This document shows positions 1 to 10,299 of a stretch of DNA of 64,000 nucleotides, piece after piece. Location of the stretch: positions 1,545,791 to 1,609,790 of the forward strand of contig NC_018312.1 in the NCBI RefSeq assembly GCF_000234665.1. Reading direction: 5' to 3'. The stretch's first letter is position 1, and every line of letters starts with the position of its first letter. The stretch comes from Leishmania mexicana MHOM/GT/2001/U1103. Lineage: Eukaryota > Euglenozoa > Kinetoplastea > Trypanosomatida > Trypanosomatidae. The notes under the pieces are model-generated. The model was not told where the DNA came from. It saw nothing but the letters and a program-made list of their open reading frames with translations, and did not search any database. Both the position numbers and the translations under genes were made by a program.

Positions 1-2327
1 TCGCTGTGTGTGCAGCTCAGGGTGTTGCTGTGCAAGCAGCGCGTCGGCGCGAGAGAAGTGCGGTGGTGATAAGTGGAGGGCGGGGAGGGGCCGTCGTAAG
101 GGGCAGTGTGGGTGCACCCGCTTCGCATCTGCATGTGTGCATGGAGGAAGCGAAGAAGAGCAGGGGCGGAAAGACGCCTCGGCGAAGGCGGGGAAGCGGA
201 GAAGATCCGAGGGCGAGCAGCAACAGGCGCGGCAGAAGTGGACTTGTCTATCGGGCACACGAGAACTGCTCATTGTATGTGGGAAAGGGTGGAGAGGGGA
301 GACCATGAAAGAGCTCAGCGCCCCCTCCTCCCACCGCTGTCAGCAAAGGGCGGCGCCGGGGCGCTCGAGAGAAGATATGAAAAAGAAGAAAGGGTCAGCA
401 GAGCGCCTCCCAGAGGGCACCATCAGGTGCGAGAGCGCTCCGTGGACCGCTGCTCTGGCATACGACGCTGTAGAAAAGCTGAGAGGAGCATCTCCATCGA
501 TCGCTGTAATGATGGCGATGATGCCGATGTGTGCGCAGGGGAGAGAGCGCGCGCGCCGTTAGGCGGGAGCGCGTCGGCGCAACGCAAGACCCATACAGTG
601 CATCACCACGCGCTCATCTCCCCATCACCGCATCCCCGCTCAGCTCTCGTGAAACGAGAAGCGTGGAGCGCCCTTCCCTCCCTCTCTCTCACCCTCTGTA
701 TGTGTCCGCGTGTGCACACGCGCCTTCCCTCTGTACAAGAAGGAAAGGGCGATCCTTTCCCTCTTGCCTTCCCTGCTGCCGCCGCCGTTGTTGTGATGAC
801 TTCTGTTTTGATGTATGGTACATGATGGCAAGAGTGTACAGAAGACGCATAGAAGCGCGCAAGCACACTCACATGGCGAACAGTATCGACCCGCCTCACC
901 CACTCCGCCCCTCCCCTCCCCGTCTACACAGTCGAGAAAGCGGCAAAGAAACAACGTCGTCTCTCCAGCCCTCCCTCCCTCCCTCCTCCCTTTCGCTTGT
1001 GTACAAGGCACACACACACACACCTTACACGCGCACAGAGAAGAGCATGTGCGACTTCGCCGAATATGCAGACATGATGCACGAGGAGCAGACCCCTCCC
1101 TCCCCCCCAGGCCAGAAGCATCCATAACAGAGATGTTGCTCCGCTGCAGCAGTGGGGCTGCACGTGTCTATGCGGGGTCCCAGAATGAGATATAGGAGAG
1201 ATACAGAAAGAGAGAGCAGCGTTGCATGGGTTAGAAACAGGTTGGCGAAGAAGGGAGAGGAAGTGGGCGGTGCGTGGTGGCGCATGGGAGTGCGCGCATC
1301 GCACGGGAGCGCACAAAGGATGCAACGGAAGACGACGACGATGACGAAGAGGGAGAGTGGGGGAAAGATGACCTCAAAAACAAACGATGTGCTCCATCAT
1401 CATGACGCGGACACCACATGTTTGGTGACGACGAGTGAGCAGAGAAGAGCACACACACACACGCACGCAAATAGAGAGAGGGGGCAGAGAGAAGCCAAAG
1501 CGCAATGTACACGTCGAGTGTGGGACGTAATTGGTCGCTGTCTGCGTGGCCAAAGACGTACAGAGGAAGAGGGGAGAGAGGGAAGACAGTTCGACGAACC
1601 ACATGCAAGCCGAACGTGGATGAGAAGCGGTGCCGACGTGTCTGTCGGTGATGGTGAGGAGGTGGAGAGGGGGGGGGGGCGAAGTGTTGAGAAGAGAGTC
1701 TGCGTGAGGTCAGATGGATGCGACCGGCACTCCAACCCGCACAGAGAGACAGAGGCAGAGTTGTGTATACGGAACATAGAAGAAAGACGAGGGAGGAGAA
1801 ACGGATGCTAGTGGCGGTGGTGGCAGGGGGTCTGGTGCTTTCGAGAGTCGATCGGACGTGTGCGCGCGCGGCAAAAGAAAGTGTTCGCGGGCACCGGTAA
1901 AGCGAGCAGGAAGAATATCCGACGCAAAATACCGAAAGAAAGAGAGAGATCAGCGCACATCCGCACGCTTATACAGGCGAAGAGACGCATCCAAGTCAGC
2001 CCCTAATCCTGCGTGCAGCTCCCTCCTGCACGAGTGTATGAGCACAGGCGGGAGATGCACGCGCACTGTCGCAGGAAGGGAAGGGAGGGGGAGGGGGCGT
2101 GCAACAAGGCGTGTCTTCGAAGAGACGACACTTTGCGCACTGGCAGGTGCCGAGGAGCCGCAGGACGCACGCACGCATCAAGGACGTCATGCGGCGAGGT
2201 TGGGTATATACCGCATTCGCCCCCCTACCTCGATGCACCCGCCCGCATACGCCGCCCGCCACCGCCGCTTCTTTCGGCCGTCTTCGCTTGTGTGCGCTTG
2301 TCCGGGTGCAGGGCAGGGAGGGGCCCC
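1..2327. other. Non-coding spacer, 3' UTR side of the NEK-like kinase gene
   Basis: No gene could be supported here. Overlapping open frames on both strands are arginine/proline-rich, mutually contradictory and without recognisable domains, as expected by chance in GC-rich DNA. The stretch is rich in GAGA-type purine tracts, short CA runs (for example 1009-1022 and 1450-1462) and a G run near 1669-1678. It lies downstream of the minus-strand kinase gene, so it probably holds that gene's 3' UTR and the polyadenylation/trans-splicing signals before the next gene to the left. Confidence 0.6.
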
Positions 2328-5300
2328 TCAGCCCACCTTGATCAGCTCCGCTGCCTCAACGTCGACTGTCTGCGCGCACCAGGACAGAACTTCGAGGCTT
2401 TGCGCATCAAGCGTAACCTTGGGCAGCAGAAGCCCCTCCACGCCGTCGTGCTGCATCCCGATGAGGGAGCCGCAGGTGAGGCAGGTGTAGATGACGTACA
2501 TAGCGTTTTGCCCTGTTGCCGCCGCGCCGCCTGCGAGCTGAGATTCAGGTGTATGAGGCGCAGGTTGGCGCAGAGCCTCCTCCTCCTCCTCCAGCTCCAA
2601 TGGCGCTTCGACTTGAAAGCAGTGCCTGTAGGCTCGGATGTTGGCCTCGCCAAGTGCTGCTGTGGCTTTACCGTCCGCGTGTGCGCCGCTCCCCGCGCTC
2701 AAGGACGGGGGCCAGACACCAGGAGACTGCGTTGGTGGCGGTGGGTCGCAGCAGGCATTCATGCCGCCTTTCCGCTTTGCTTCCGCCCCTTGGTTGTGGT
2801 TGTGGTTCAGCGTCGTATCCTCAGCCTTGGCACGCAGCGCAACAGCAGCAGCGGCGCCGGCACCTGCGCTGGGCCTCTCTTTCGTAGGCCACTCGCCTGG
2901 TGCATCCGACGTCGTCGGCGAGGACAGCAGCGCCGGCAGCCCATAGGCCACTTCAGGTAGATGCAGCCACTCCACTCCATGCACAGAGCCTGTGAATCGG
3001 ACGCACGCGTCACAGGAGCACACAAACGAGCCGTAGATCGTGGAGAGGCAGCCGCGCGAAGTCGCGGCACGACCGCAGAGGCAGGACGTCGTGAAGCGCA
3101 CGTCGGCTACGTCCTCAACCTCCCCGGCGCAGGCAGCGGCGTCGGCGCCACGCATCTTCCCAGCCAGTAGCGTCGTGGAAAGGGGATGGCGGAACACCGT
3201 GCCGGCCATCAGCGTGGGCTGCAGGGCATCGATCTTCTCGCTCGTGACATGGAAGGTTTTCTTCATAGACTGCTGCAGGAATGGTACCCGCCCTGAGAGG
3301 CATGAAGCGCTACCGACCTCCTCCGATGAAAGTGGTGGCGACAGACCTTGTTGCTGCTGTTGCTGCGCTGCTGCAGAAGCGGCCTGAACGGCATCTACGT
3401 CCAGCGCAGTGCCAAGCGCATCGACAAAGCTCTGCGTTTTGCTTTCATCACCGTCGGTGTCGCCGCCACAGCTCTCGCGCCTGTTGGCCGCGGGAGAGGC
3501 GAAAGCAGGCCTGTTGAGCTGCACATCTGCCTCAGCTACATGCGCCTCCCTACCCTTTGCACCACCGCCTCCCCCATGCGACTGCTTTCCTTTGGATGCG
3601 GCGTTGCCACTGGGTTCGTGGGACGGTGCGCCCTCCGTCACCCCAGGCCGATGGACATCTGCCTGCTCTGCACACTTACTCAGCTGATGGCGCGGCTTGG
3701 CGGACGCAGACGGCGACGCCGGCGGTTGCGGAGAGGGAACGTGGGCGTCGGCCTTTGCGCCGACATGCTGTGGTTTCGCCCCGACCCCAGTCTTGCAACT
3801 TCTGTCGTCTCGGTGTGCGTGATGGCCGTCCTGGCGCTGCTGCCGCCGAACACTGCGCTCTCGCCAGGAGGACAGCTCCGACAGCACCGCACTCAGCTCG
3901 TCTAATGCTGGCGCCGCGCCCCGAGCGGCCAATGGCGGCGCAGAATTCTCGTCGAGCTGGCCATCGAGGTGCCGCCGCTGTGGAGGCGCCGGGTACGGTT
4001 GGTCACGTACTCCTGGCGCGCTCAAGCGAGCACCGCGGGCTTGCCGCGCCGCATCAACGTTTCCGGCGTTTGGCGCCTGCGCGGCAGCCGCGCTGTCGCG
4101 CTGTCGGGAGAGAGGCGACGGGTTGGTGGGCAAATCTACGGGCCGGCGCTGGTCGACGGCGGATGCATCGCGGAGCGCCGCTGGGAGTGGTGGTGGCATG
4201 AAGGCCCCCCGCGAAGGCGCGGCCGCTGCGGCACCCGGGGATGCACCACCTGCCGAGGGTCGTGTGGGCGCCTCCCTGCCCCCACCCCCCGTGTTGCGCC
4301 CCTTGAGTCCCTGCTGTCGAAGGGCGGCAGCTGCACCTGGCGAGAGACGTGGGCGCTCATCCGCGCCAGACGTGTGGGGTACCCCACCTGTGCCATGCGG
4401 CTCCGCTTGAGTGCCAGACTTGCGTCTCTTCGCCTCTGCAATGTGCTGCTTCTGAGCATCAAAGCGAGCGAGCAGCTCCTCGATGGAGAAGGCTCCCGCC
4501 TCACTACCGCCGCGGAAGGAGTGCCGTTTTGGCTGCGCTTGTAATGGTGGTGATGGTGCCTGCTTTCCCGCGCCTCGCGCCTGTGAAGGCGACGCTGGGG
4601 ACGACGGCAGCGGGAGGGCAGCAGCACCAGCACCAGCACCAGCAGCAGCGGCAGCGGTCGGTGCGCAACTCGCAGCACCGCCACCATCGGCTTTAGTAGG
4701 GGACAACAGGGCCTGCTGCGCTTGTCGTGGGGGTGGGGGTGGCGGAGCAGCAGCAGAAGCACGAGGTGCCTCACCTCCACAGGCGCCGCTGACACCGCCC
4801 AGGGCAGGATTGCCGTCGTTGGTCATGTCATCGGCGAGCTGGTTGATCAGGTCCGGCACGTGCTTCATCAGCACTGGCGACATGAGCACCTGGCCCGCGT
4901 CGGGTCGCCGCCGTGCGTCCTTCTGCAGCAGCTGCACAATCAGCTCCCACAGCTCCTGCGAGTAGACGGCGGGGATGCGGGGCGGCTGCTTGTGCACAAT
5001 GTCCCGCATCAACGCCTTCATTGTTGTGGACTCAAACGGGACGTGGCCTGCACACAACTCGTACAGCAGCACGCCAAGCGCCCACATATCGCTCTTGCTA
5101 TTGTATGGGCGACCCTGGCACAGTTCAGGAGAGAAGTAGCAAGGCGTCCCGCACATGGTGCTCGCCATGGCCACCGTGCTCTGTAAGACGGTGCTAATGC
5201 CAAAGTCGCCGAGCTTGACGACGTGGTTTTTGGTGAGAAAGATGTTGGACGACTTGATGTCGCGGTGCAGCAGGCGACGGTCGTGCATGTACTTCACCGC

Positions 5301-5810
5301 CATTGTGGTCTGCACGAAGAGGTTGACGACCTGCGCCTCTGACAAGAGCCCTGCAGTGACGGCAGAGGATGATGACGACCCTGGCAGTCTGGCGGAGGAG
5401 GCACTGCCGTCTTCGTACCCGCCAGCCGCCCCCAGCTTCCGCGCCGTCTGCGCGCTGCTCAACAAGGAGTAGACGTCCCCACCGTCGGCGTACTCCATGA
5501 CAATATACAGGTGCGGGTGCTCCTCGTAGTACTCGACGTAGCGCACGATGTTAGGGTGGTGCAACTTCTGCAGGATATTGATCTCATTGTGTGCGTCGTG
5601 CCGCTGGCGAGAGGACATGGACGCCAGGTTTAAATGCTTGACAACAAAGTATTGCTGCTGCGGCTCATGAAACACAAGAAGAGCTTGGCCGAAGCTTCCT
5701 TTGCCCAGGGAGCGCACCGGTACGTAGCCGGATTTGCGAAGTGTGAGAGGCAGCTGGGGTCGTGACGGCCCAATGCCCAGGAGCAGGTTCAGCTCATCCA
5801 CCGCGTTCAT
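2328..5810 (-). CDS. NEK-like serine/threonine protein kinase with C-terminal GFA/CENP-V-like zinc domain
   Basis: A 1160-residue protein. Seen: an N-terminal kinase domain (about residues 30-300) with glycine loop GKGSFG (36-41), VVK lysine (58), HRDIKSSN (182-189), DFG (202-204) and SPE (227-229). The kinase has a serine/alanine-rich insert at about 112-155. The fold and the GTPCYFSPE activation segment fit the NIMA-related (NEK) family. A long low-complexity middle (about 330-850) follows, rich in Ala, Pro and Gln. The C terminus carries CxC (910, 912), CxCxxC (931, 933, 936) and CxxCG (1110, 1113), the spacing pattern of GFA/CENP-V zinc domains, interrupted by a long insert. I chose the ATG at 5810 because the kinase domain begins soon after it; in-frame sequence upstream to 6215 looks like 5' UTR. 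A cytoskeletal or cell-cycle role is inferred from the NEK family only. Confidence 0.85.
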   Translation of the reverse strand: MNAVDELNLLLGIGPSRPQLPLTLRKSGYVPVRSLGKGSFGQALLVFHEPQQQYFVVKHLNLASMSSRQRHDAHNEINILQKLHHPNIVRYVEYYEEHPHLYIVMEYADGGDVYSLLSSAQTARKLGAAGGYEDGSASSARLPGSSSSSAVTAGLLSEAQVVNLFVQTTMAVKYMHDRRLLHRDIKSSNIFLTKNHVVKLGDFGISTVLQSTVAMASTMCGTPCYFSPELCQGRPYNSKSDMWALGVLLYELCAGHVPFESTTMKALMRDIVHKQPPRIPAVYSQELWELIVQLLQKDARRRPDAGQVLMSPVLMKHVPDLINQLADDMTNDGNPALGGVSGACGGEAPRASAAAPPPPPPRQAQQALLSPTKADGGGAASCAPTAAAAAGAGAGAAALPLPSSPASPSQARGAGKQAPSPPLQAQPKRHSFRGGSEAGAFSIEELLARFDAQKQHIAEAKRRKSGTQAEPHGTGGVPHTSGADERPRLSPGAAAALRQQGLKGRNTGGGGREAPTRPSAGGASPGAAAAAPSRGAFMPPPLPAALRDASAVDQRRPVDLPTNPSPLSRQRDSAAAAQAPNAGNVDAARQARGARLSAPGVRDQPYPAPPQRRHLDGQLDENSAPPLAARGAAPALDELSAVLSELSSWRERSVRRQQRQDGHHAHRDDRSCKTGVGAKPQHVGAKADAHVPSPQPPASPSASAKPRHQLSKCAEQADVHRPGVTEGAPSHEPSGNAASKGKQSHGGGGGAKGREAHVAEADVQLNRPAFASPAANRRESCGGDTDGDESKTQSFVDALGTALDVDAVQAASAAAQQQQQQGLSPPLSSEEVGSASCLSGRVPFLQQSMKKTFHVTSEKIDALQPTLMAGTVFRHPLSTTLLAGKMRGADAAACAGEVEDVADVRFTTSCLCGRAATSRGCLSTIYGSFVCSCDACVRFTGSVHGVEWLHLPEVAYGLPALLSSPTTSDAPGEWPTKERPSAGAGAAAAVALRAKAEDTTLNHNHNQGAEAKRKGGMNACCDPPPPTQSPGVWPPSLSAGSGAHADGKATAALGEANIRAYRHCFQVEAPLELEEEEEALRQPAPHTPESQLAGGAAATGQNAMYVIYTCLTCGSLIGMQHDGVEGLLLPKVTLDAQSLEVLSWCAQTVDVEAAELIKVG

Positions 5811-6722
5811 GGTGCGCGCGCTCAAAGACAGGCAGAGGCACCGAGAGGGCCACGCGCGAACAGAGCCCGGTAAACGGAGCTGGGCGAGCGTCGGCGAGCA
5901 AGCAGAAAAAAATATAGAGAGAAAAGCTCGCAGCGATGATTGCGGGCGCGGCCCCCGCGTGTGGGCGTAAGGCGTGTGCGCGTGTGGATGCGCGGCGGTG
6001 TGTGGCGTGGTAAGGCGCGTAACAACAAAGAGGAGAGTGTAACGAAATATGAAAACCAAAAGATGGGCAGATGGCACGCAGAACGGATACGAGAGACGCA
6101 TGAGGGATGCAGCACGGTTGCCTCCGTAGGAGAGTGAGGAGCCAAGAGAGAGGCGACTGGAGAAGGGGAGTGGGGGGATGGGAGGGAGGGAGGAAGGGGC
6201 AGTCCGCACACGCACCCAAAGAGGATGTGCGAAACGTGAGACGCTACACTACTGATAGTATTTCGACCTCCCCATCCCCCTCCCCCAAGCAAACCATTCA
6301 TCAACCCCTCCCACCGCTCTCTCGTAGATGGGTCCGCCATCGGCCCTGCTGGTGCGTGCCGGCCGAAGTCGGGGCAGGAGCAGCGCTTCGCGAGCGAAAC
6401 GAAAACGCTCGAGCAACAGCCGCGAGAGGGAGAGACGCACGCAGGCACACGCATACTCGGCTTTATCCCGCTCTGTTCTTGTATACTCAACGAAACACGG
6501 CGAAGGCCCACCACACGATTGCATGCGCTCACCTGTGCAGGGTGCCGGACGCGCAGGTGAGCCATCCCACACGGATGCAGATGGTGAGGAAGGGGAAGAT
6601 GCCCCATCACGTGGGCTCTGCCTTTTACAACGACGCACGTGAGCGTCGCACCCTCGTGCGGCCTGTCAGATGTGAAGAGAAAGGGGGAAAACGATGGAGG
6701 GCGGACGGAGGCGCAGTGGGGC
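5811..6722. other. Intergenic spacer
   Basis: No gene supported. On the minus strand the part next to the kinase start carries pyrimidine-rich tracts (plus-strand purine tracts around 5907-5925 and 6140-6200), suitable for trans-splicing of the kinase mRNA. The rest should be the 3' UTR of the gene ending at 6723. Confidence 0.5.
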
Positions 6723-7613
6723 CTACCCGTCCGTCGTGTACCCAATCACACGCTGTGTAGCCGGGTTACGAATCACGACCAGCGGAGCACCCCACACACC
6801 GTAGCGGTACGTCTCCTCCGGCGGTGGAGTCGACGCCATCGTTTCAGGCGAGGCGCCCTGATCCGCGTGAACACGATGGGCGCGGACTTCGTGGAAGGAA
6901 GCGACCGGGGGCGAGCCGGCGAGAGGGGCACCCGCCACGGCGGCGGCGTCGTCCTGCACACCAGCCGCGCGAAACGCATACGTTGTAGTGACGATGGTCG
7001 TCGTCGATCCGCTCCCCTGGCTATCAGCCCCTCGGCTTGCATTTGGCAAAGAGGGTGTCGCGGAAGGGTGATGCGCCTCAACCACAACAGTCGTCGTCGG
7101 CGTCGAGGAGGGCGGCGCCCGCTTTAACAGCGACGACACATGCGCCATCACACCGCTGCCTTCCCCGTCGGGCCGGCATCGCCACCGTCGCGGGAGCGCC
7201 ACGTAGTACCACGGCTCCTCCTCGTCGAGGTAGTAGACCCGGGCCTGCCGACACGTGAAGTGCAACAGCGCAAACAGCGGGGACCACAGGAGCAGCTCGC
7301 GAAAGCCGGGTGGTAGCATATCCAGGTACATGGACAACGTCGTGTACTGCCTGCTCCGGTTGGCGCTGCGCTCCCGCCGGAACACGCGATAGGCGCCGAA
7401 GAAGTTGAACTTGCCGCTGTTCCAGGTCCCGCGTGCATCCGCCCTGTCGCTCGTCGTTGATGCAAACCGCTTGCTCACGCTTAGCGACGCCGCCGGCAGC
7501 GTCGAGAAAGCTGTGCGCTGGGGCATGGCGACGGCGGGGGACAGAGGCCTCACTGTCGCTACCGTGATCCACCGTCCCAAGCCCGCTGCCGGGCGATGTG
7601 GCAGCGCGGACAT
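6723..7613 (-). CDS. Conserved-looking hypothetical protein, probably mitochondrial
   Basis: A 296-residue protein starting at an ATG (7611-7613) and ending in TAG. The first ~50 residues are rich in Arg, Ser and Ala with almost no acidic residues, typical of a mitochondrial presequence. A moderately hydrophobic aromatic stretch follows at about 95-130 (Leu/Phe/Trp-rich) and could be a membrane segment. The middle (about 160-250) is low complexity (Thr/Ser/Ala). The C terminus has a compact segment with Tyr/Arg/Gly/Val that looks structured. I do not recognise a family. It lies in the same polycistron as its neighbours. That it is a real gene is supported by the ATG, the presequence-like start and the fact that the competing frames here are lower-complexity. 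Confidence 0.65.
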   Translation of the reverse strand: MSALPHRPAAGLGRWITVATVRPLSPAVAMPQRTAFSTLPAASLSVSKRFASTTSDRADARGTWNSGKFNFFGAYRVFRRERSANRSRQYTTLSMYLDMLPPGFRELLLWSPLFALLHFTCRQARVYYLDEEEPWYYVALPRRWRCRPDGEGSGVMAHVSSLLKRAPPSSTPTTTVVVEAHHPSATPSLPNASRGADSQGSGSTTTIVTTTYAFRAAGVQDDAAAVAGAPLAGSPPVASFHEVRAHRVHADQGASPETMASTPPPEETYRYGVWGAPLVVIRNPATQRVIGYTTDG

Positions 7614-8386
7614 GGACAGCTGCGATCAAGAGGAGAGAAACAAAGGTCAAGTGGAGGACGCGGCTGCGTTGCGACGATGGGAAAGCTGTTCAGCTGCCGC
7701 CATGCATGACGCGCCACGCACACGGAGGAACAGAGAGCAGGAGAGAGAGAGCAGGATCAGGGATTAATAGAGGAGTCGCCAGACGACACTACCATGCCCG
7801 GCATTGTTGCGTACCCGACAGCGTGAGTACCAGGTGCCGCAGAGAGAGGGAGGGTGCGAGAAGGCAAAGCAACACGTACGGTCTACGCCCTCTCGCTATC
7901 CACTACCGATCCGCCTACTCCACAATAGACGTGCCGTTTCTGTGCCGGGGATAGGCACACCCGAAACCCGCACACACAGGCATCCGTGCACCTCGCTCTC
8001 CGCATTCACGTTACTGTGCGCAGGGGCACATCGCGAAAAATAGAAAACAAGCCCATGAGCGTCATCTTCCGCTTCCGTGCTGCTGCCTTTTTTTTCGGCT
8101 CGTTACGCTCATCCGCTGGCGGCCACATCACCACCACCACCACCACCACCCCCTCCCCTCAGCCCTCATCCCCCAACTCCAGAGAGGCACACGCGGCTTG
8201 ACGTCTGAGCAGCTTATACGCGTGGAAAAGGGAGAGAGGGGTGCAGCCCCACCCCACCCCCTCCCTCCCCACGCTCCTGCTGAAAGGCACCCCTCTCCTT
8301 TCTCACTCTGGAGTGCGTGTGTCGAGCACGGCAGAGCGAGCAGCAGCAAATAACGAGGCTAGCGCTGCCGCACAGCTGATTTTCCT
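7614..8386. other. Intergenic spacer
   Basis: No gene supported. It contains a (CCA/ACC)n run around 8129-8153 and T-rich sequence around 8086-8100. On the minus strand it is the 5' flank of the 296-residue protein and the 3' UTR of the next small gene. Confidence 0.5.
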
Positions 8387-8827
8387 TCAGCGGTTCCATT
8401 GCTTCTGCGCGCGGAAAGACTCGGTACGCTGCGTGCGGCCCTTCTTCATGAGCCTCCGCGTGCCCTCCTGCATCTGGAGAAGCTGTCGCGCCGTTGCCAT
8501 CTCCGCAGCGCGGTCTTTGGTAGTGCGGTAGACCTGTCCTGCCCTGCGGTCGCGCCGCTCGACACGGTAAGCACGGTCGTACATGAGATCCTCAGCGGCA
8601 CGCTGCATTGAGCGCCGTCCTTGCGCAAAGGTGTGCTGACGCGCGCCAAACTCCTGATTCAGCTCCTGTTGAAGTTTGAAGTTTTCCCATTGCGTCTGCG
8701 AGCGCAGTCGACTCATCTGCAGGGCCGTCTTCGACTGCCGGAAGCTCTGCTTGCGTGTGTGCGTGGGGAGCAAGCCATGCGAGAGCTGTTTCGACGAGAG
8801 GCGAAGGGCAAAGGTGAAGCTGAGCAT
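8387..8827 (-). CDS. Small basic protein, probably mitochondrial, function unknown
   Basis: A 146-residue protein from the ATG at 8825-8827. The N terminus (about 1-35) is hydrophobic/basic with Ser and Leu and few acids, resembling a mitochondrial import signal. The remainder is a highly charged helix rich in Arg, Gln, Glu and Lys, with no cysteines and no low-complexity tracts. That composition would suit a mitoribosomal or RNA-binding component, but no diagnostic motif is visible and I do not assign a family. An extension to a GTG codon at 8866 is open but unlikely to be used in Leishmania. Confidence 0.6.
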   Translation of the reverse strand: MLSFTFALRLSSKQLSHGLLPTHTRKQSFRQSKTALQMSRLRSQTQWENFKLQQELNQEFGARQHTFAQGRRSMQRAAEDLMYDRAYRVERRDRRAGQVYRTTKDRAAEMATARQLLQMQEGTRRLMKKGRTQRTESFRAQKQWNR

Positions 8828-10299
8828 GGCTGCCACGCAGAGGCGCCCCGCCCCTCCAACATTCACATTGACTTGCTCACGCGACGATCACCTTTTCTTT
8901 TTCAATCTCGTGTGTGCCGAGACGGCGAGCGTAGGGGAAAGCGTGTCTGCGAGTTACAGCACAAAGAGCACGAGGGAGGGAGCGAGGGAGCGACGTGCAC
9001 AGACGTGCCCTGTATCCGTGGCAGCAGCAGCCGAGTGCAGAGGAGAAGGGAGAAGAGGAAGACGAGCCAGTCGCGGACGAAGCGGCGGTCGGAAGCAGGT
9101 TCCCAGTGAGCTTTAAGACGAGAGAAGCATGAAGCGCACACGATCCGGCGTGCGCGTCGGCGTGCCTCACAGTCTTCTCTTACTCGATCACACACGACGC
9201 GCACGAGGCGACAACACGCATGCGTTATCGGTAGAGAGAAAGAGGCGCGTCCATAGCACGGGACACGTGCTGTGGGGTGAGTGTCTCCTACGTCCGGCCA
9301 CATCGTCTAGGCAATGAGCCGCACAGATGGTCGAGATCAGCGAGGGAGGGAAGGGGGCGGTCTGTTGGTTGTGTGCGTGTGTGTGGAGACAGATCGAAGT
9401 AAGAGCTCGGTCTCTTTCCCATCATCGACCCGCACGCACGCACCGGTCTAACGCGATCACCCCTGCACATTAGCGGAGTGGTGTGTTTCGTTCCAATTTC
9501 GTTGCTTCGCACCTGAACAGAGAACATCATCGCCAGAGAGAGAGAGAGACAAAGAGAGGGCGCGCACAGAGGGAGGGAGGGACACACACACACAGCCAAC
9601 AGACCGAATGCAGCCAGACCGAGAGACCCATGCAAGCACAGGCACTCGGGCACAGAGAGAGGGGAGACCTGCCCAATGCGCAGCAAAACAAAAGTGGTGC
9701 GTCCCGCACCCCACAGGGGACACGACAGTGCCAGGCCCAGTCGCGGATCGGGTCGAGTGGCAGACATGCGCGCACACGCATGCAGGTGGGCGTGCGTGTG
9801 TGCGCATGTCTGCTGGAGAGAGAGAGGACGAGCACCACAAGAGAAAAGAGTGTGGGGGATCCGCAGCGCTCCTGGCATGCAACTATACATCGAAAATACA
9901 TACGAAACAGCGGATGAGGCGGGGGCGGGTGGAGCACGCGAAGCGCGTTTACGTACATCGCAAAGGCATCCGATCAAGAAAACGAAGACGACGACGTCTG
10001 CACGGGCACACACATGTCAGCCACGCATACCGCGTACTATGCACGGACGTGCAGAAATACCCAAACTGTGAGAGAGAGACAGAGCGGAACACGCGCAACT
10101 GTGCAGCGTGAGAAGTTTGCGGAGGGGCCCACGTGGCTCAACAACAAAGAGGAGGGAGGAGGACAGGTGGGGGCCTGAGAACGCGCCTGCACGCGCATAT
10201 CCTGTGTACGCGTGGGTGGGTGTGGAGGGAGGGGGTCACACGCACGCTCTCCCCTCCAGCAGCTTGGGGCAGTGCTCAACCGGGGCGTGCCCAAGCATT
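8828..10299. other. Long intergenic spacer with simple repeats
   Basis: No gene supported. Contains GA-rich tracts (9535-9560, 9650-9665), CA runs (9585-9598) and stretches of alternating purine/pyrimidine. Open frames on either strand are Cys/Leu/Ser-rich or His/Arg-rich shadows without domains. On the minus strand the right part should be the 3' UTR of the DPY-30 protein gene. Confidence 0.5.

Noticed and set aside
5811..6215. N-terminal extension of the NEK-like kinase by 135 codons
   Set aside because: The extension is Leu/Ser/His/Arg-rich without structure and lies in pyrimidine-rich 5' flank; the ATG at 5810 leads directly into the kinase domain.
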